Shown here: in pieces, positions 26,507-35,724 of the stretch
Numbering within the stretch: the stretch's first letter is position 1
How the letters are laid out: every line of letters begins with the position of its first letter
Assembly (NCBI GenBank): GCA_964428835.1
Contig: CAYRZQ010000010.1
Coordinates: 26,030 to 90,029 of the forward strand
Reading direction: 5' to 3'
Length of the DNA: 64,000 bases
From: JAIXWP01 sp964428835
GTDB taxonomy: Bacteria > Bacteroidota > Bacteroidia > Flavobacteriales_D > Sanyastnellaceae
Position numbers and translations under genes: made by a program
Notes under the pieces: generated by a model
The model's input: the letters and a program-made list of their open reading frames with translations, nothing else
Databases searched by the model: none
Told to the model about the DNA's origin: nothing

Positions 26507-29134
26507 TTAGTTCAAGCTTGATAATTTTTCTTCTAATAATTTGATTTTTGAAAGTGCGTCTGCTTGCTTCTTTCTTTCATTTTCCAAAACCTGAGCTGGA
26601 GCATTGTTGACGAATTTTTCATTCGACAATTTTACCTCAACAGATTTCAAGAAACCTTTAGCGTACGTTAACTCTTCTTCAATCTTTTTCTTCTCTGCTT
26701 CAACGTCCACATTTGCGGTGAATGGAATGAAATACTCGCTGCCCTTGAGAATAAACGTAAAACATCCTGTTGGTTTGGTGTCGATGTATTCTATGCTTTC
26801 GATGTTGGTCAAATGTGCTAAAGCCGCGTCAAATGTCTTATTTGGCGTGCCCGCAGCATTTATTTTTAAACTGATTTTCTCTTTGTTTGCAATGTTATTT
26901 TCTTTTCTAACGTTGCGAACGCCAATTACCGATTCCGAGAAAAGATCAAACGCTTCCAAAATTTCACCATTGTAGCTTTCAGAATTAGGCCATGGAGCAA
27001 CGCAGATAGATTCGGTCGCATCTTTTCTTTCCTTCAATAATTGCCATATTTCTTCTGAAATAAAAGGCATGAATGGGTGGAGCACTTTCAATAACGCTTC
27101 GAAAATTTCAACCGTTTCATTGAAAGTTGTGCGATCCATTCCTGTGCCGTAGGGTGGCTTCACCATCTCAAGATACCAAGCGCAGAAGTCGTCCCACACC
27201 AGTTTGTAGGTAGTCATCAAGGCCTCGTTGATTCTGAACTTTTCATAATCATCATTGAGTTCAGAGAGCGTTTTTTGGAATTTGTTTTTCATCCAAGCCA
27301 CTGCTACTTTTGAAGCCTCAGATTGGGCCAGGCTATCATCTATTTTCTCTTCCCAAGTCTTCACAAGTCGGAAAGCATTCCAAATTTTATTCGAGAAATT
27401 TCTTCCTTGTTCGCAGAGCGATTCATCAAACAATAAGTCATTACCGGCAGGTGAACTGAGCAGCATGCCTACGCGCACGCCATCCGCACCAAACTTATCG
27501 ATGAGGTCGAGTGGGTCGGGGCTATTGCCAAGTGATTTACTCATCTTTCGGCCCTGCTTGTCGCGCACGATTCCGGTGTAGTAAACATTTTTAAATGGCA
27601 ATTCGCCGCGATATTCATATCCTGCAATGATCATGCGCGCTACCCAGAAGAACATGATTTCCGGTGCCGTTACAAGATCTGCGGTTGGGTAGTAATATTT
27701 TACTTCATCTTCACTGTAGAATCCGTCAAAAACACTGATCGGCCATAGCCACGAAGAGAACCATGTGTCCAATACGTCAGGATCTTGATAGATGTCTTTT
27801 GCTTCTATCCCAGGATTTGTGGCTTTGAAAAGTTCAAGAGCTTCTGACTCTGTTTTGGCTACCACCACATTTCCATTTTGATCGTACCATGCAGGAATGC
27901 GGTGTCCCCACCACAATTGTCGAGAGATACACCAGTCTTTGATATTCTCCATCCAATTGCGATAGCTATTTTTAAACTTCGGCGGGAAGAAACGAATGTT
28001 GTCATTCATTACGTTGTCCAACGCAGGCTTGCTGATTTCTTTCATATCCACAAACCATTGCAACGACAAGCGCGGTTCAATTACAACGTCGGTGCGCTCG
28101 GAGAAACCAACCTTATTGATGTGCTCTTCGATTTTCGCAATTTGCCCAATCGCTTGTAAATCTTCAACGATTTTAGAACGTACTTCAAAGCGATCCATAC
28201 CTACATAGAGTTGGCCTGCCTCGCTGATGGTGCCGTCGGGGTTCATCATGTTTATGACTTCCAACTTGTGTTTTTCACCAAGAACGAAGTCGTTCATGTC
28301 GTGTGCTGGTGTCACTTTCAAACAACCCGTACCGAATTCCATTTCTACATATTCATCTGCAATGATTGGAACGGCGCGGTTTACGAGAGGTACGATGGCT
28401 TTTTTACCATGCAAGTGCTTGTAGCGCTCATCCTTTGGATTTACGCAAATGGCAGTATCACCAAGGATGGTTTCTGGTCGAGTAGTGGCGATGATTACGA
28501 AGTCTTCACTGCCTTCGATTTTGTACTTAACATGATAGAGTTTGGAAGCAATTTCTTTATAGATTACTTCTTCATCGCTCAATGCAGTGAGGGCAGCGGG
28601 ATCCCAGTTGATCATGCGCTCGCCGCGGTAAATCTTGCCCTTTTTATAGAGATCAAGAAAACAATCGATAACACTATCGTAGTATTTCTCATCCATCGTG
28701 AAGCGTGTGCGATCCCAATCACAGCTTGCACCTAATTTTTTCAATTGCTCGAGAATGATACCACCATGTTTATGCGTCCACTCCCAGGCATGTTTCAAGA
28801 ATTCATCCCTCGAAAGGTCAGATTTTTTAATTCCTTCCTTGCGAAGCTTTTGAACCACCTTGGCTTCTGTCGCAATAGATGCGTGATCAGTTCCAGGTAC
28901 CCATAGGGCATTATAGCCGCGCATACGAGCGCGACGAATCAATAAATCCTGAATCGTGTTATTGAGCATGTGACCCATGTGCAGCACACCTGTCACATTG
29001 GGTGGGGGAATTACTATCGTGTACGACTCGCGTTGGTCGGGTGTTGACTTAAAAAGCTGGTTGTCCATCCAGTACTTATACCACTTGGCCTCCGAGGCTA
29101 TTGGATCGTATTTACTGGGAATTTCTTGCGCCAT
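26507..29134 (-). CDS. valS: Valyl-tRNA synthetase
   Basis: An 875-residue class I aminoacyl-tRNA synthetase. The HIGH motif appears in P-P-N-V-T-G-V-L-H-M-G-H-M-L-N and KMSKS in G-R-K-M-S-K-S-L-G-N-S-P-D-P. The editing (CP1) domain sits between them, with T-T-R-P-E-T-I-L-G-D-T-A. The anticodon-binding domain and a C-terminal coiled coil rich in Lys/Glu (about 805-875, the valyl-tRNA synthetase tail) finish the protein. Length is normal. The -7 element TATATTTG sits 19 nt upstream. Confidence 0.97.
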   Translation of the reverse strand: MAQEIPSKYDPIASEAKWYKYWMDNQLFKSTPDQRESYTIVIPPPNVTGVLHMGHMLNNTIQDLLIRRARMRGYNALWVPGTDHASIATEAKVVQKLRKEGIKKSDLSRDEFLKHAWEWTHKHGGIILEQLKKLGASCDWDRTRFTMDEKYYDSVIDCFLDLYKKGKIYRGERMINWDPAALTALSDEEVIYKEIASKLYHVKYKIEGSEDFVIIATTRPETILGDTAICVNPKDERYKHLHGKKAIVPLVNRAVPIIADEYVEMEFGTGCLKVTPAHDMNDFVLGEKHKLEVINMMNPDGTISEAGQLYVGMDRFEVRSKIVEDLQAIGQIAKIEEHINKVGFSERTDVVIEPRLSLQWFVDMKEISKPALDNVMNDNIRFFPPKFKNSYRNWMENIKDWCISRQLWWGHRIPAWYDQNGNVVVAKTESEALELFKATNPGIEAKDIYQDPDVLDTWFSSWLWPISVFDGFYSEDEVKYYYPTADLVTAPEIMFFWVARMIIAGYEYRGELPFKNVYYTGIVRDKQGRKMSKSLGNSPDPLDLIDKFGADGVRVGMLLSSPAGNDLLFDESLCEQGRNFSNKIWNAFRLVKTWEEKIDDSLAQSEASKVAVAWMKNKFQKTLSELNDDYEKFRINEALMTTYKLVWDDFCAWYLEMVKPPYGTGMDRTTFNETVEIFEALLKVLHPFMPFISEEIWQLLKERKDATESICVAPWPNSESYNGEILEAFDLFSESVIGVRNVRKENNIANKEKISLKINAAGTPNKTFDAALAHLTNIESIEYIDTKPTGCFTFILKGSEYFIPFTANVDVEAEKKKIEEELTYAKGFLKSVEVKLSNEKFVNNAPAQVLENERKKQADALSKIKLLEEKLSSLN

Positions 29135-29153
29135 TTCATTTTGAATTTGAGCG

Positions 29154-29161
29154 CAAATATA
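29154..29161 (-). promoter_or_regulatory. -7 promoter element of valS
   Basis: TATATTTG on the minus strand, an exact TAnnTTTG match 19 nt before the valS ATG. Confidence 0.6.
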
Positions 29162-29176
29162 AGCAATGAAAGGCGT

Positions 29177-30526
29177 TTAAATGAGGCCTCTTGCCTTGAG
29201 TTCAAGGTACTTGTTGACGGTATTCACACTCAAGTCTTCTGGCTTGCTCAAAATGGTCTGAATTCCATACTTGCGGAGCTTTGACACAATTTGCTTCTTT
29301 TCATTCAAGAGCTTTTGTGTTATAGTCTGAGCATAAATATCTGATACATATTCAGCTTTTCCTCTAATAAAACTATGGAGTTCGGTATTTTCAAAAATCA
29401 ACAGCACTAGCAAATGTTGCTTGTTTATTTTTTGTAAAAATGGCAGAGCTCTTTCCATTGCATACATGCTTTCAAAATTGGTGTAAAGCATGATAAGGCT
29501 TCTGCCCTTCACTATATTCTTTACACTTCGATAAAGCAGTTCATAATTCGCTTCAAAGGGTTGCGGTTTTTCATGATAAAGCGCATTCATTATTTTCTTC
29601 AGCTGAAGCTGGCTTCTTTCAGCTGGGATAGTACTTCCAATTGCATAGCTGAAAGTAATAAGCCCCGTTTTATCATATTTTTTTAAAGCAATATTGGCAA
29701 GTACCAAAGAGGTGTTCACGCTGTAATCGAGCAAGCTCATGCCATTGAATGGCATGTGCATGTTTCGACTTTTGTCTATGATCATATAAACCTGCTGACT
29801 TCGCTCATCTTCATATTGGTTTACCATGAGGTTGTTTCTTCTTCCAGTGGCTTTCCAATTGATGCTGCGCACATCATCGCCTTGGGTGTACTGCTTTATT
29901 TTTTCAAACTCATAGCTATGTCCAATTCGACGTATTTTCTTAATTCCATCAAATGAAGAAACTCTTGCGAATGCCAGCAATTCGTACTTATTCATTTGAA
30001 CTACCGATGGCATCACGGGCACCATTTCTTCTTCGGATGCAAGAATTCTTCGAGTCACTAACTGTAGGAATGTGGAAACGTGGGCATTGAAACTTCCAAA
30101 GAAATATTCACCACGCTCTACTGGGCGCAATTTATATTCCATCAATCGCTCTTCACGTCCGAGTAAAGAAAGCTTGAATTGGAGCCCTCTCCATTGAAAT
30201 TGGAAGGGTATCTCATCATACGCATCTATTCGCAGTTTGAGGTTCGTTTGATTCTTCACATTGATTCGAATCACATTGTCGTCACCTAAAGAGAGCATTC
30301 TTCCAGCCTGGCGCTCAGCTGTAATCAATTGTTTTTTTGAAAAAAGAAGAATAGTCTCAACTGCTACAATTACTCCTGCTAACGCGAGTAGATATGTCGC
30401 AACAAACATGAGTTTGGGAATGAAAAATCCCAAGAAGAAAATAAAAACAATAGCCAATAGAACCGCAAAAAACCTGCGGCTCAGTTGGAATGCTTTAAGA
30501 TATGATATGTTTTTGCCCTTGTTCAA
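29177..30526 (-). CDS. DUF58 domain-containing protein
   Basis: A 449-residue membrane-anchored protein with two N-terminal membrane helices (about 18-62), an Ig-like stretch, and the DUF58/von Willebrand A-like region with G-D-D-V-R-S-I-N-W-K-A-T-G-R (about 215-230) and I-I-D-K-S-R-N-M, the usual D-x-S-x-x-M metal-site variant. DUF58 proteins work with MoxR ATPases, proposed as chaperone or envelope-integrity systems. The start codon is TTG at 30526, directly after the MoxR stop; the next ATG would remove the first membrane helix. It is the last gene of the operon. Confidence 0.9.
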   Translation of the reverse strand: MNKGKNISYLKAFQLSRRFFAVLLAIVFIFFLGFFIPKLMFVATYLLALAGVIVAVETILLFSKKQLITAERQAGRMLSLGDDNVIRINVKNQTNLKLRIDAYDEIPFQFQWRGLQFKLSLLGREERLMEYKLRPVERGEYFFGSFNAHVSTFLQLVTRRILASEEEMVPVMPSVVQMNKYELLAFARVSSFDGIKKIRRIGHSYEFEKIKQYTQGDDVRSINWKATGRRNNLMVNQYEDERSQQVYMIIDKSRNMHMPFNGMSLLDYSVNTSLVLANIALKKYDKTGLITFSYAIGSTIPAERSQLQLKKIMNALYHEKPQPFEANYELLYRSVKNIVKGRSLIMLYTNFESMYAMERALPFLQKINKQHLLVLLIFENTELHSFIRGKAEYVSDIYAQTITQKLLNEKKQIVSKLRKYGIQTILSKPEDLSVNTVNKYLELKARGLI

Positions 30527-31564
30527 TTATCGAGGAACTTCAACATTTTCGAGAATATTCTTGATGATGTCTTCCACCGTAAATCCTTCCATTTCACGCT
30601 CATGACTTACTACAAGTCGGTGATTCAGGACAGGTAAAGCAACAATTTTAATATCGTCTGGTGTCACAAATTCTCGTCCACGAATTGCAGCTAGAGCTTT
30701 GGCTGTTTTAATAATAGCCAAAGAGGCGCGGGGAGAAGCTCCCATGAATAAATCGCCGTTGTTTCTGGTATTATTGATTACTGCGGCGATATATTTCAAT
30801 AGTTCTGGACGTACATATATTTTTTCTACAAGCTTACTAAAGTTACTAATGTCACTGGGATGAAGCACTTTATCTACGTGTGTGGTGTGGCGGGCATCAA
30901 AATCAGCATGGAATTTTTCAATAATTGCCAATTCTTGCTCAAGGCTGGGATATGATAGTTTTAATCTGAAAACAAAACGGTCGAGCTCTGCCTCTGGCAA
31001 ACTATAAGTTCCTTCTTGTTCAATTGGATTTTGAGTTGCAATCACAAAGAAGGGCTGACTCATGAGGTACGTTTCCCCATCGTAGGTAATTTGTTTTTCC
31101 TCCATTACTTCCATCAACGCTGCTTGAGTTTTGGCAGGAGATCGGTTGATTTCATCGATTAATATTATATTGGAAAAAATGGGACCTTTGCGGAAATAGA
31201 AATTGGATTCTTTGACATTGAATACTGATGTACCAGTAACATCGGTTGGCATCAAATCTGGCGTAAACTGTATCCTACTGAATCCTGCGTCGATTGTTTT
31301 CGCCAGAAGTTTTGCTGTGAGTGTTTTTGCGATTCCAGGCAAACCCTCAAGCAATACGTGGCCTCCTGTAATCATTGCAGCCATGAGCATATCAATGGTG
31401 TTTTCCTGGCCTATTACAACTTTAGATATTTCACCCTTTACCCGATCCACAGATTCGAATATTGGACGCACATCCACACGGTGCTCGGTCATGAGCCCTT
31501 GAGCCCATTCACTGGTGTAAACTGGTGTAGATTCTGGTTGGGGTTCTTGATTCAATTCGCTCAT
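30527..31564 (-). CDS. MoxR-family AAA+ ATPase
   Basis: A 345-residue ATPase with a Walker A of the form G-L-P-G-I-A-K-T, Walker B I-I-L-I-D-E-I-N-R and the MoxR hallmark S-P-A-K-T-Q-A-A-L-M-E-V-M-E-E. F-F-V-I-A-T-Q-N-P-I-E-Q-E-G-T-Y carries sensor 1 and P-E-A-E-L-D-R-F the arginine-finger region; the C-terminal lid has A-S-P-R-A-S-L. By family knowledge these act as chaperone-like remodelers with a DUF58/vWA partner, here encoded immediately downstream. It lies 2 nt after the DUF4350 gene. Confidence 0.94.
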   Translation of the reverse strand: MSELNQEPQPESTPVYTSEWAQGLMTEHRVDVRPIFESVDRVKGEISKVVIGQENTIDMLMAAMITGGHVLLEGLPGIAKTLTAKLLAKTIDAGFSRIQFTPDLMPTDVTGTSVFNVKESNFYFRKGPIFSNIILIDEINRSPAKTQAALMEVMEEKQITYDGETYLMSQPFFVIATQNPIEQEGTYSLPEAELDRFVFRLKLSYPSLEQELAIIEKFHADFDARHTTHVDKVLHPSDISNFSKLVEKIYVRPELLKYIAAVINNTRNNGDLFMGASPRASLAIIKTAKALAAIRGREFVTPDDIKIVALPVLNHRLVVSHEREMEGFTVEDIIKNILENVEVPR

Positions 31565-31566
31565 GG

Positions 31567-33108
31567 CTATTTGCTGGATTTATAAAATTCTTCTAATTTA
31601 TGATGAAAGGATAGCATCGCTGGAGTGTCAACTTTATCCAAATTTTTAAAGTATCCTTCTGCTTTTATTATTGATTTAATCAACTCAACGTTGGTGTTTG
31701 TTTTAACGGCGATGGATCGAATAGCTGCGTCATCGTCCCAAGTTATATTCTTGGGTAAATGGATATTAAATCGATCCCGAAGATAGAATTTGAATTGATC
31801 AGATTTGAGTTGAATAAGTTGTTTGTGATCCGTTTGTGACAGAAACAGCTGAGCAATCACTTCTGCATATTCTATGCTGGTATTTTCCTTTTTAACTGCG
31901 ATTGGAATTGGTCTTTGCTTGCGTTTTGCTCCGAAGAGTAGGTATAGTAAAACTCCTGCCAGCAATAAATACCACCCTTTCCGAAGTGAAGGTTCGCTTA
32001 GGATGAATTCCATAGGGCCTTCCTCGGCAACTGATGGACTGTTGGAATCATTGATTTCCGTGTAGTCGAAGTACCTGTTATCTTCTGACCAGTATATCTT
32101 TCCTGTGCCCAATTCATCAAAGACTGAGCGCGCATAATTCATCTTCTTTTCGTCCAGGAGATGGTAATTTGAAAATGCTACAGGATTGAGGTGCAAGTAA
32201 AATGTTCCCTTGCCGAAACTTACTTTTATAAAATTGGGATATACAAATTCCGGATTGGAAGCGTCGGATCGAACAACGCCTAGAATTTCAATTTTATCTT
32301 TTGGAATGAATTCAAATAGAGTAGTATTAAACGCCCACCATTCCCAGTATACCGGTTCGAAATCTATAATTAATTCATGCGTATATTTTGTTTTATCAAG
32401 GCAAATTAATTCACCATTCCAGTAACTTTGAAATACAGAGGTGTCTTCTTCATTTTTACATATAAACTTAGATACAATAGTTTCGCTGGTGAAGCTTTCT
32501 AGATATTGAAGTTGAGTCAAATAATACAAAGAGTCGTAGGGCTCTTCTTCATAGTCTTCATAGGCGGGGGTTGTAGCCTCTTCGTCGTATGTCTCTGGCT
32601 CGCCATCATAAATATCATACGGATCTTCCAGAATTAATGTGTCCTCGATTGCCGCTGTTTGTTCTTCAATTATTCCAAGATTTTTTAAAGCTTCTGAGTG
32701 GCTTTCGGGAGATTCCTTCGCCAACTTCATCAGCATACTCGCAAGCAGACGCGCATCGATGCGATTGGCGATGATATAGGCATTGTTTCCATCTGCTACA
32801 AAATTCACAATCGAGTCAATGTCACGCATGGAAGTTTGTAAAGCCTCCCCAATGAAAACATAATTATCACCACCATTTTTATTCTCTTTCAGATCTCTAT
32901 AGGTGCTATCTTTTATAAAGGTAAATTCTGAGTTTGCAGAATTTTTTTCCAAAAGGGTTTTTACAATATGAGTTCCATAAGGCTCTTTGCTGTCGTAGCG
33001 ATAATTTTGACTCCAATCGACTTCATTATTCATATAAAAAAATAAAACACCACCAAGTAGTAGCATGAGCGCTACTATGACGACTATTATGGTGTTGTTA
33101 TTTTTCAA
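31567..33108 (-). CDS. DUF4350 domain-containing membrane protein
   Basis: A 513-residue protein with an N-terminal membrane helix (about 5-25), a DUF4350 region (S-K-E-P-Y-G-T-H-I-V-K-T-L-L at about 40-53), a strongly acidic low-complexity insert rich in Asp, Glu and Tyr (about 160-195), and a second membrane helix near 375-395 (W-Y-L-L-L-A-G-V-L-L-Y-L-L-F-G). The function is unknown, but the gene is a standard part of the MoxR/DUF58 cluster in Bacteroidota. It overlaps the upstream DUF4129 gene by 4 nt. The acidic insert seems unusual, though I could not compare it with relatives. Confidence 0.82.
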   Translation of the reverse strand: MKNNNTIIVVIVALMLLLGGVLFFYMNNEVDWSQNYRYDSKEPYGTHIVKTLLEKNSANSEFTFIKDSTYRDLKENKNGGDNYVFIGEALQTSMRDIDSIVNFVADGNNAYIIANRIDARLLASMLMKLAKESPESHSEALKNLGIIEEQTAAIEDTLILEDPYDIYDGEPETYDEEATTPAYEDYEEEPYDSLYYLTQLQYLESFTSETIVSKFICKNEEDTSVFQSYWNGELICLDKTKYTHELIIDFEPVYWEWWAFNTTLFEFIPKDKIEILGVVRSDASNPEFVYPNFIKVSFGKGTFYLHLNPVAFSNYHLLDEKKMNYARSVFDELGTGKIYWSEDNRYFDYTEINDSNSPSVAEEGPMEFILSEPSLRKGWYLLLAGVLLYLLFGAKRKQRPIPIAVKKENTSIEYAEVIAQLFLSQTDHKQLIQLKSDQFKFYLRDRFNIHLPKNITWDDDAAIRSIAVKTNTNVELIKSIIKAEGYFKNLDKVDTPAMLSFHHKLEEFYKSSK

Positions 33109-33782
33109 GAAGAAAGTTTATTTTTAAATAAATTAAATTGCGATTGAAGTTGACCGAATTGTTCTTTTGTAATTTTCTGATCACCATACCAAACAATCTC
33201 GAATACCAAGGTTAAATCCCTGAAATGAGTATAGTTTGGTTTTTGTCGGGTTTCGTTTAGAAAATCTTGATTTGTTTTGTCTTTTTTCCAAAGAATCCAA
33301 GAGCTTTCGTGCATTTTCTGTAGCAGTTGCAAGAATAATATTCTTACCGCCACACGATAATCTTCTTTTTCCAGCGCGAGTTTTAAATATTTATCGAAGT
33401 CTGATTCCAATACCTCCTCTTCCAATCTTGCGAGCTGAAAATCTAAGTCTGCTGTTATTTTTTTATCTGAAACATGAGATCCTTTTAATAAATAAATCAA
33501 TGCTATTATTAGCAGTATAATGACCAGCGTAATTATAAAGAATTTAGCGGCGGGGCGGTCTAACCAGTCAAAACTCCAGAATGAATTGTCTTGGGCAAAT
33601 TCGATCTCATCAAATTCTAATTCTACTTTCTTTTTTTCTTTTTTTATGTATTCAATATCTTCTTTCGTTTCAAGCCACGTCTGATTGGTCCAAACGCGGG
33701 AAGAGTCGCTCTGAGCCGCAGAGACAAGAGTCGTGATAAATAAAATCACTGATAGAAAAAATATTTTATACCTCTTTCTCAA
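33105..33782 (-). CDS. DUF4129-type membrane protein of the MoxR cluster
   Basis: A 225-residue protein with a signal peptide or first helix (about 5-22, ending S-A-A-Q), an extracytoplasmic part with Lys/Glu-rich segment, a single membrane helix (about 79-97) and a cytoplasmic C-terminus. The C-terminal part (Y-R-V-A-V-R-I-L-F-L-Q-L-L-Q-K-M-H through T-N-Q-D-F-L-N-E) fits DUF4129, which in larger bacterial proteins sits at the end of transglutaminase-like MoxR-cluster members. It overlaps the SpoIIM-like gene by 17 nt and DUF4350 by 4 nt. Function unknown. Confidence 0.78.
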   Translation of the reverse strand: MRKRYKIFFLSVILFITTLVSAAQSDSSRVWTNQTWLETKEDIEYIKKEKKKVELEFDEIEFAQDNSFWSFDWLDRPAAKFFIITLVIILLIIALIYLLKGSHVSDKKITADLDFQLARLEEEVLESDFDKYLKLALEKEDYRVAVRILFLQLLQKMHESSWILWKKDKTNQDFLNETRQKPNYTHFRDLTLVFEIVWYGDQKITKEQFGQLQSQFNLFKNKLSS

Positions 33783-35679
33783 TGCCGTAAGCTCTTTTAC
33801 TTAATCCAATTTTTTTGATTGATTCAATCAAAGAAGAAGATGTTGCGATTTCTCTTCCGCTATAAAACAAAAGATAACTGGAAATAATGTTGAATGAAAT
33901 AACGAAAATTAACCCGAATATCACTAGGAGAGAATAAAGTATGAATGGGATTTCAGGAGCAATTGTCCAAGAACTGGGAATGTTCATTTGAACAAATTCA
34001 AAAAATAACCAAATTAAATTTACAGGACGTCCCGTGAATATAAATCCGAATATTGTCAGAACGAAACCATTTAATACCAACAAAACGATCCATTGAATGC
34101 CGTGTATGCTCCAGAAATTACCAATGGTTTTCCAAAAATTAAAACGAATAATGTTTCCAAATGCATGTTTAGAACTGAGTAGAAAACAGTCAGCAATCCA
34201 AGCAGATACAAGCCACATTAGGCAGATAGGCCAGAGGAAAACGAGTATGAAAAATGTAGTTGCACTGCCTAGTTCCAACGTACAGAATATAATTGCGGTT
34301 ACGATAAGTGCATTTATAAATTGAAGGAGAATTTTTTTTGGTAACTCGTGTTTGCAGGCCTTACTTGTCAATATCAAAAAGGAAACTAATGAGGTTGCAA
34401 TGGCTGGAATTCCAACGCCATAGAAGACGAGATTATCTATATCGCTAAATAACATCATATACGGCGTCCAAGGCCAGAAGAAGAACAAAAAACTAAACTC
34501 GATAAACTCATTTAATTGAAATAATGAACTAAGAACCCAATCTGTTTTTAGGCCAAGCGTGAAAGTGAGAATGGTTGCCATAAAAAGGGAGACAAGACTC
34601 AGTGGTTTCGCCAATTTTAAGACGATGGCAAATGTTTCATTGAATATTTGCCCAGTTGATTTGATTATGTTGAAGTTTATGCTCGTTTTATTATTTAATG
34701 ATATCTCTTCTTCATTAATTGAAGCAAAAGCACCTTTTTTGTTTCTGTAATATGGATACCATACAAAATAACCAATTACGATAGCGGCAGACATCAAAAT
34801 AGATAATGCCCTCAAGAAATTGGGCAAGGCTGTGAATCTTGTTAAAAATGACTCGATGAATGCTGCGTACAGGAGAAAAAGAAACACGGGAATCATTACT
34901 TTAATTCCACTGCGCGCTTGCATTATCATAGATTCGAGTCGGGAGTAAGTACCTGGGAATAAAATCCCTTTGGCTATCATAAAACCTGCGGCACCTGAGA
35001 GTACAATCATGCTAAGTTCTAATGTGCCATGTTGCATAACTGTTAGAACGCTTTCGGTCGCCAAATCTCGCTTGAAAAAGAAATGCATGAATGCTCCAAA
35101 CATTATTCCGTTGGAGAGTAGAAGGTAGGCCGTTCCAACGCCACAGAAAAGACCTAGTACGAATGCGGCGAGGCTAATTTGAATATTATTGATAGCGATT
35201 CGGAAAAACATTTCTATTGGATCCGATGATTTATACACCTTCATTGGATCGCCCTCGGAAATAAATTGCTCCGTCATTTCAACGTAACCATCGCTCAAAA
35301 CGATTCTTGCGAAATCTGGATAGTACATGTCTGAAAAAACACCAATTGAAATACCAAGTGAAAACAGAAGAAAAGAGTATAAGAGCGGTAGGCGACCATT
35401 CCAAAGCGCCGCGGGAAGATCTGTAGACCAGAAGCCTCGTTTATTGCTTTTGCGGTCGCGTTTGTTCTTGTAAATCTGAGAGTGTATTTTTTGGGATACA
35501 CTGTTGAGATAAACTTTAACAGACCTATTGGGGTAATAGGTTTGAGCATAGCTCAAGTCATCTGTTAATTCAACAAAAAGCGAAGTCAGTCGGTCGGGAT
35601 CTTTTTCATCTGATTTCAGAACCTCTTCGAACTCTTTCCATTTTTCCTTATTTTGCGCAATGAAATCTGTCTCTTGCAT
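33766..35679 (-). CDS. SpoIIM-family membrane protein fused to a second multi-pass membrane domain
   Basis: A 637-residue polytopic membrane protein. Residues 1 to about 325 match the stage II sporulation protein M family of Bacteroidota: W-K-E-F-E-E-V-L near the start, then a cytosolic helical part and the SpoIIM membrane core (N-N-I-Q-I-S-L-A-A-F, F-F-K-R-D-L-A, H-G-T-L-E-L-S). About residues 335-637 form an additional membrane domain with several helices and a G-R-E-I-A motif near the end. Relatives are usually, as I recall, about 320-340 residues, so this looks like a fusion with a neighbouring membrane-protein gene. It is the first gene of the MoxR operon and diverges from the RDD gene. 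Confidence 0.82.
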   Translation of the reverse strand: MQETDFIAQNKEKWKEFEEVLKSDEKDPDRLTSLFVELTDDLSYAQTYYPNRSVKVYLNSVSQKIHSQIYKNKRDRKSNKRGFWSTDLPAALWNGRLPLLYSFLLFSLGISIGVFSDMYYPDFARIVLSDGYVEMTEQFISEGDPMKVYKSSDPIEMFFRIAINNIQISLAAFVLGLFCGVGTAYLLLSNGIMFGAFMHFFFKRDLATESVLTVMQHGTLELSMIVLSGAAGFMIAKGILFPGTYSRLESMIMQARSGIKVMIPVFLFLLYAAFIESFLTRFTALPNFLRALSILMSAAIVIGYFVWYPYYRNKKGAFASINEEEISLNNKTSINFNIIKSTGQIFNETFAIVLKLAKPLSLVSLFMATILTFTLGLKTDWVLSSLFQLNEFIEFSFLFFFWPWTPYMMLFSDIDNLVFYGVGIPAIATSLVSFLILTSKACKHELPKKILLQFINALIVTAIIFCTLELGSATTFFILVFLWPICLMWLVSAWIADCFLLSSKHAFGNIIRFNFWKTIGNFWSIHGIQWIVLLVLNGFVLTIFGFIFTGRPVNLIWLFFEFVQMNIPSSWTIAPEIPFILYSLLVIFGLIFVISFNIISSYLLFYSGREIATSSSLIESIKKIGLSKRAYGIEKEV

Positions 35680-35683
35680 ATAG

Positions 35684-35711
35684 TACTTTCGCCTGAGGCC
35701 TGACGAAAGTA
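35684..35711. promoter_or_regulatory. Inverted pair of -7-like elements between the divergent SpoIIM and RDD genes
   Basis: TACTTTCG at 35684-35691 on the plus strand and its reverse complement at 35704-35711 form a perfect 8-bp inverted repeat in the 45-bp gap. Each resembles the -7 element (TTCG in place of TTTG) and points towards the more distant gene, so the two transcripts would start head-on and overlap. It could instead be an operator for a dimeric regulator. Confidence 0.45.
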
Positions 35712-35724
35712 ATGAATAATTTGA

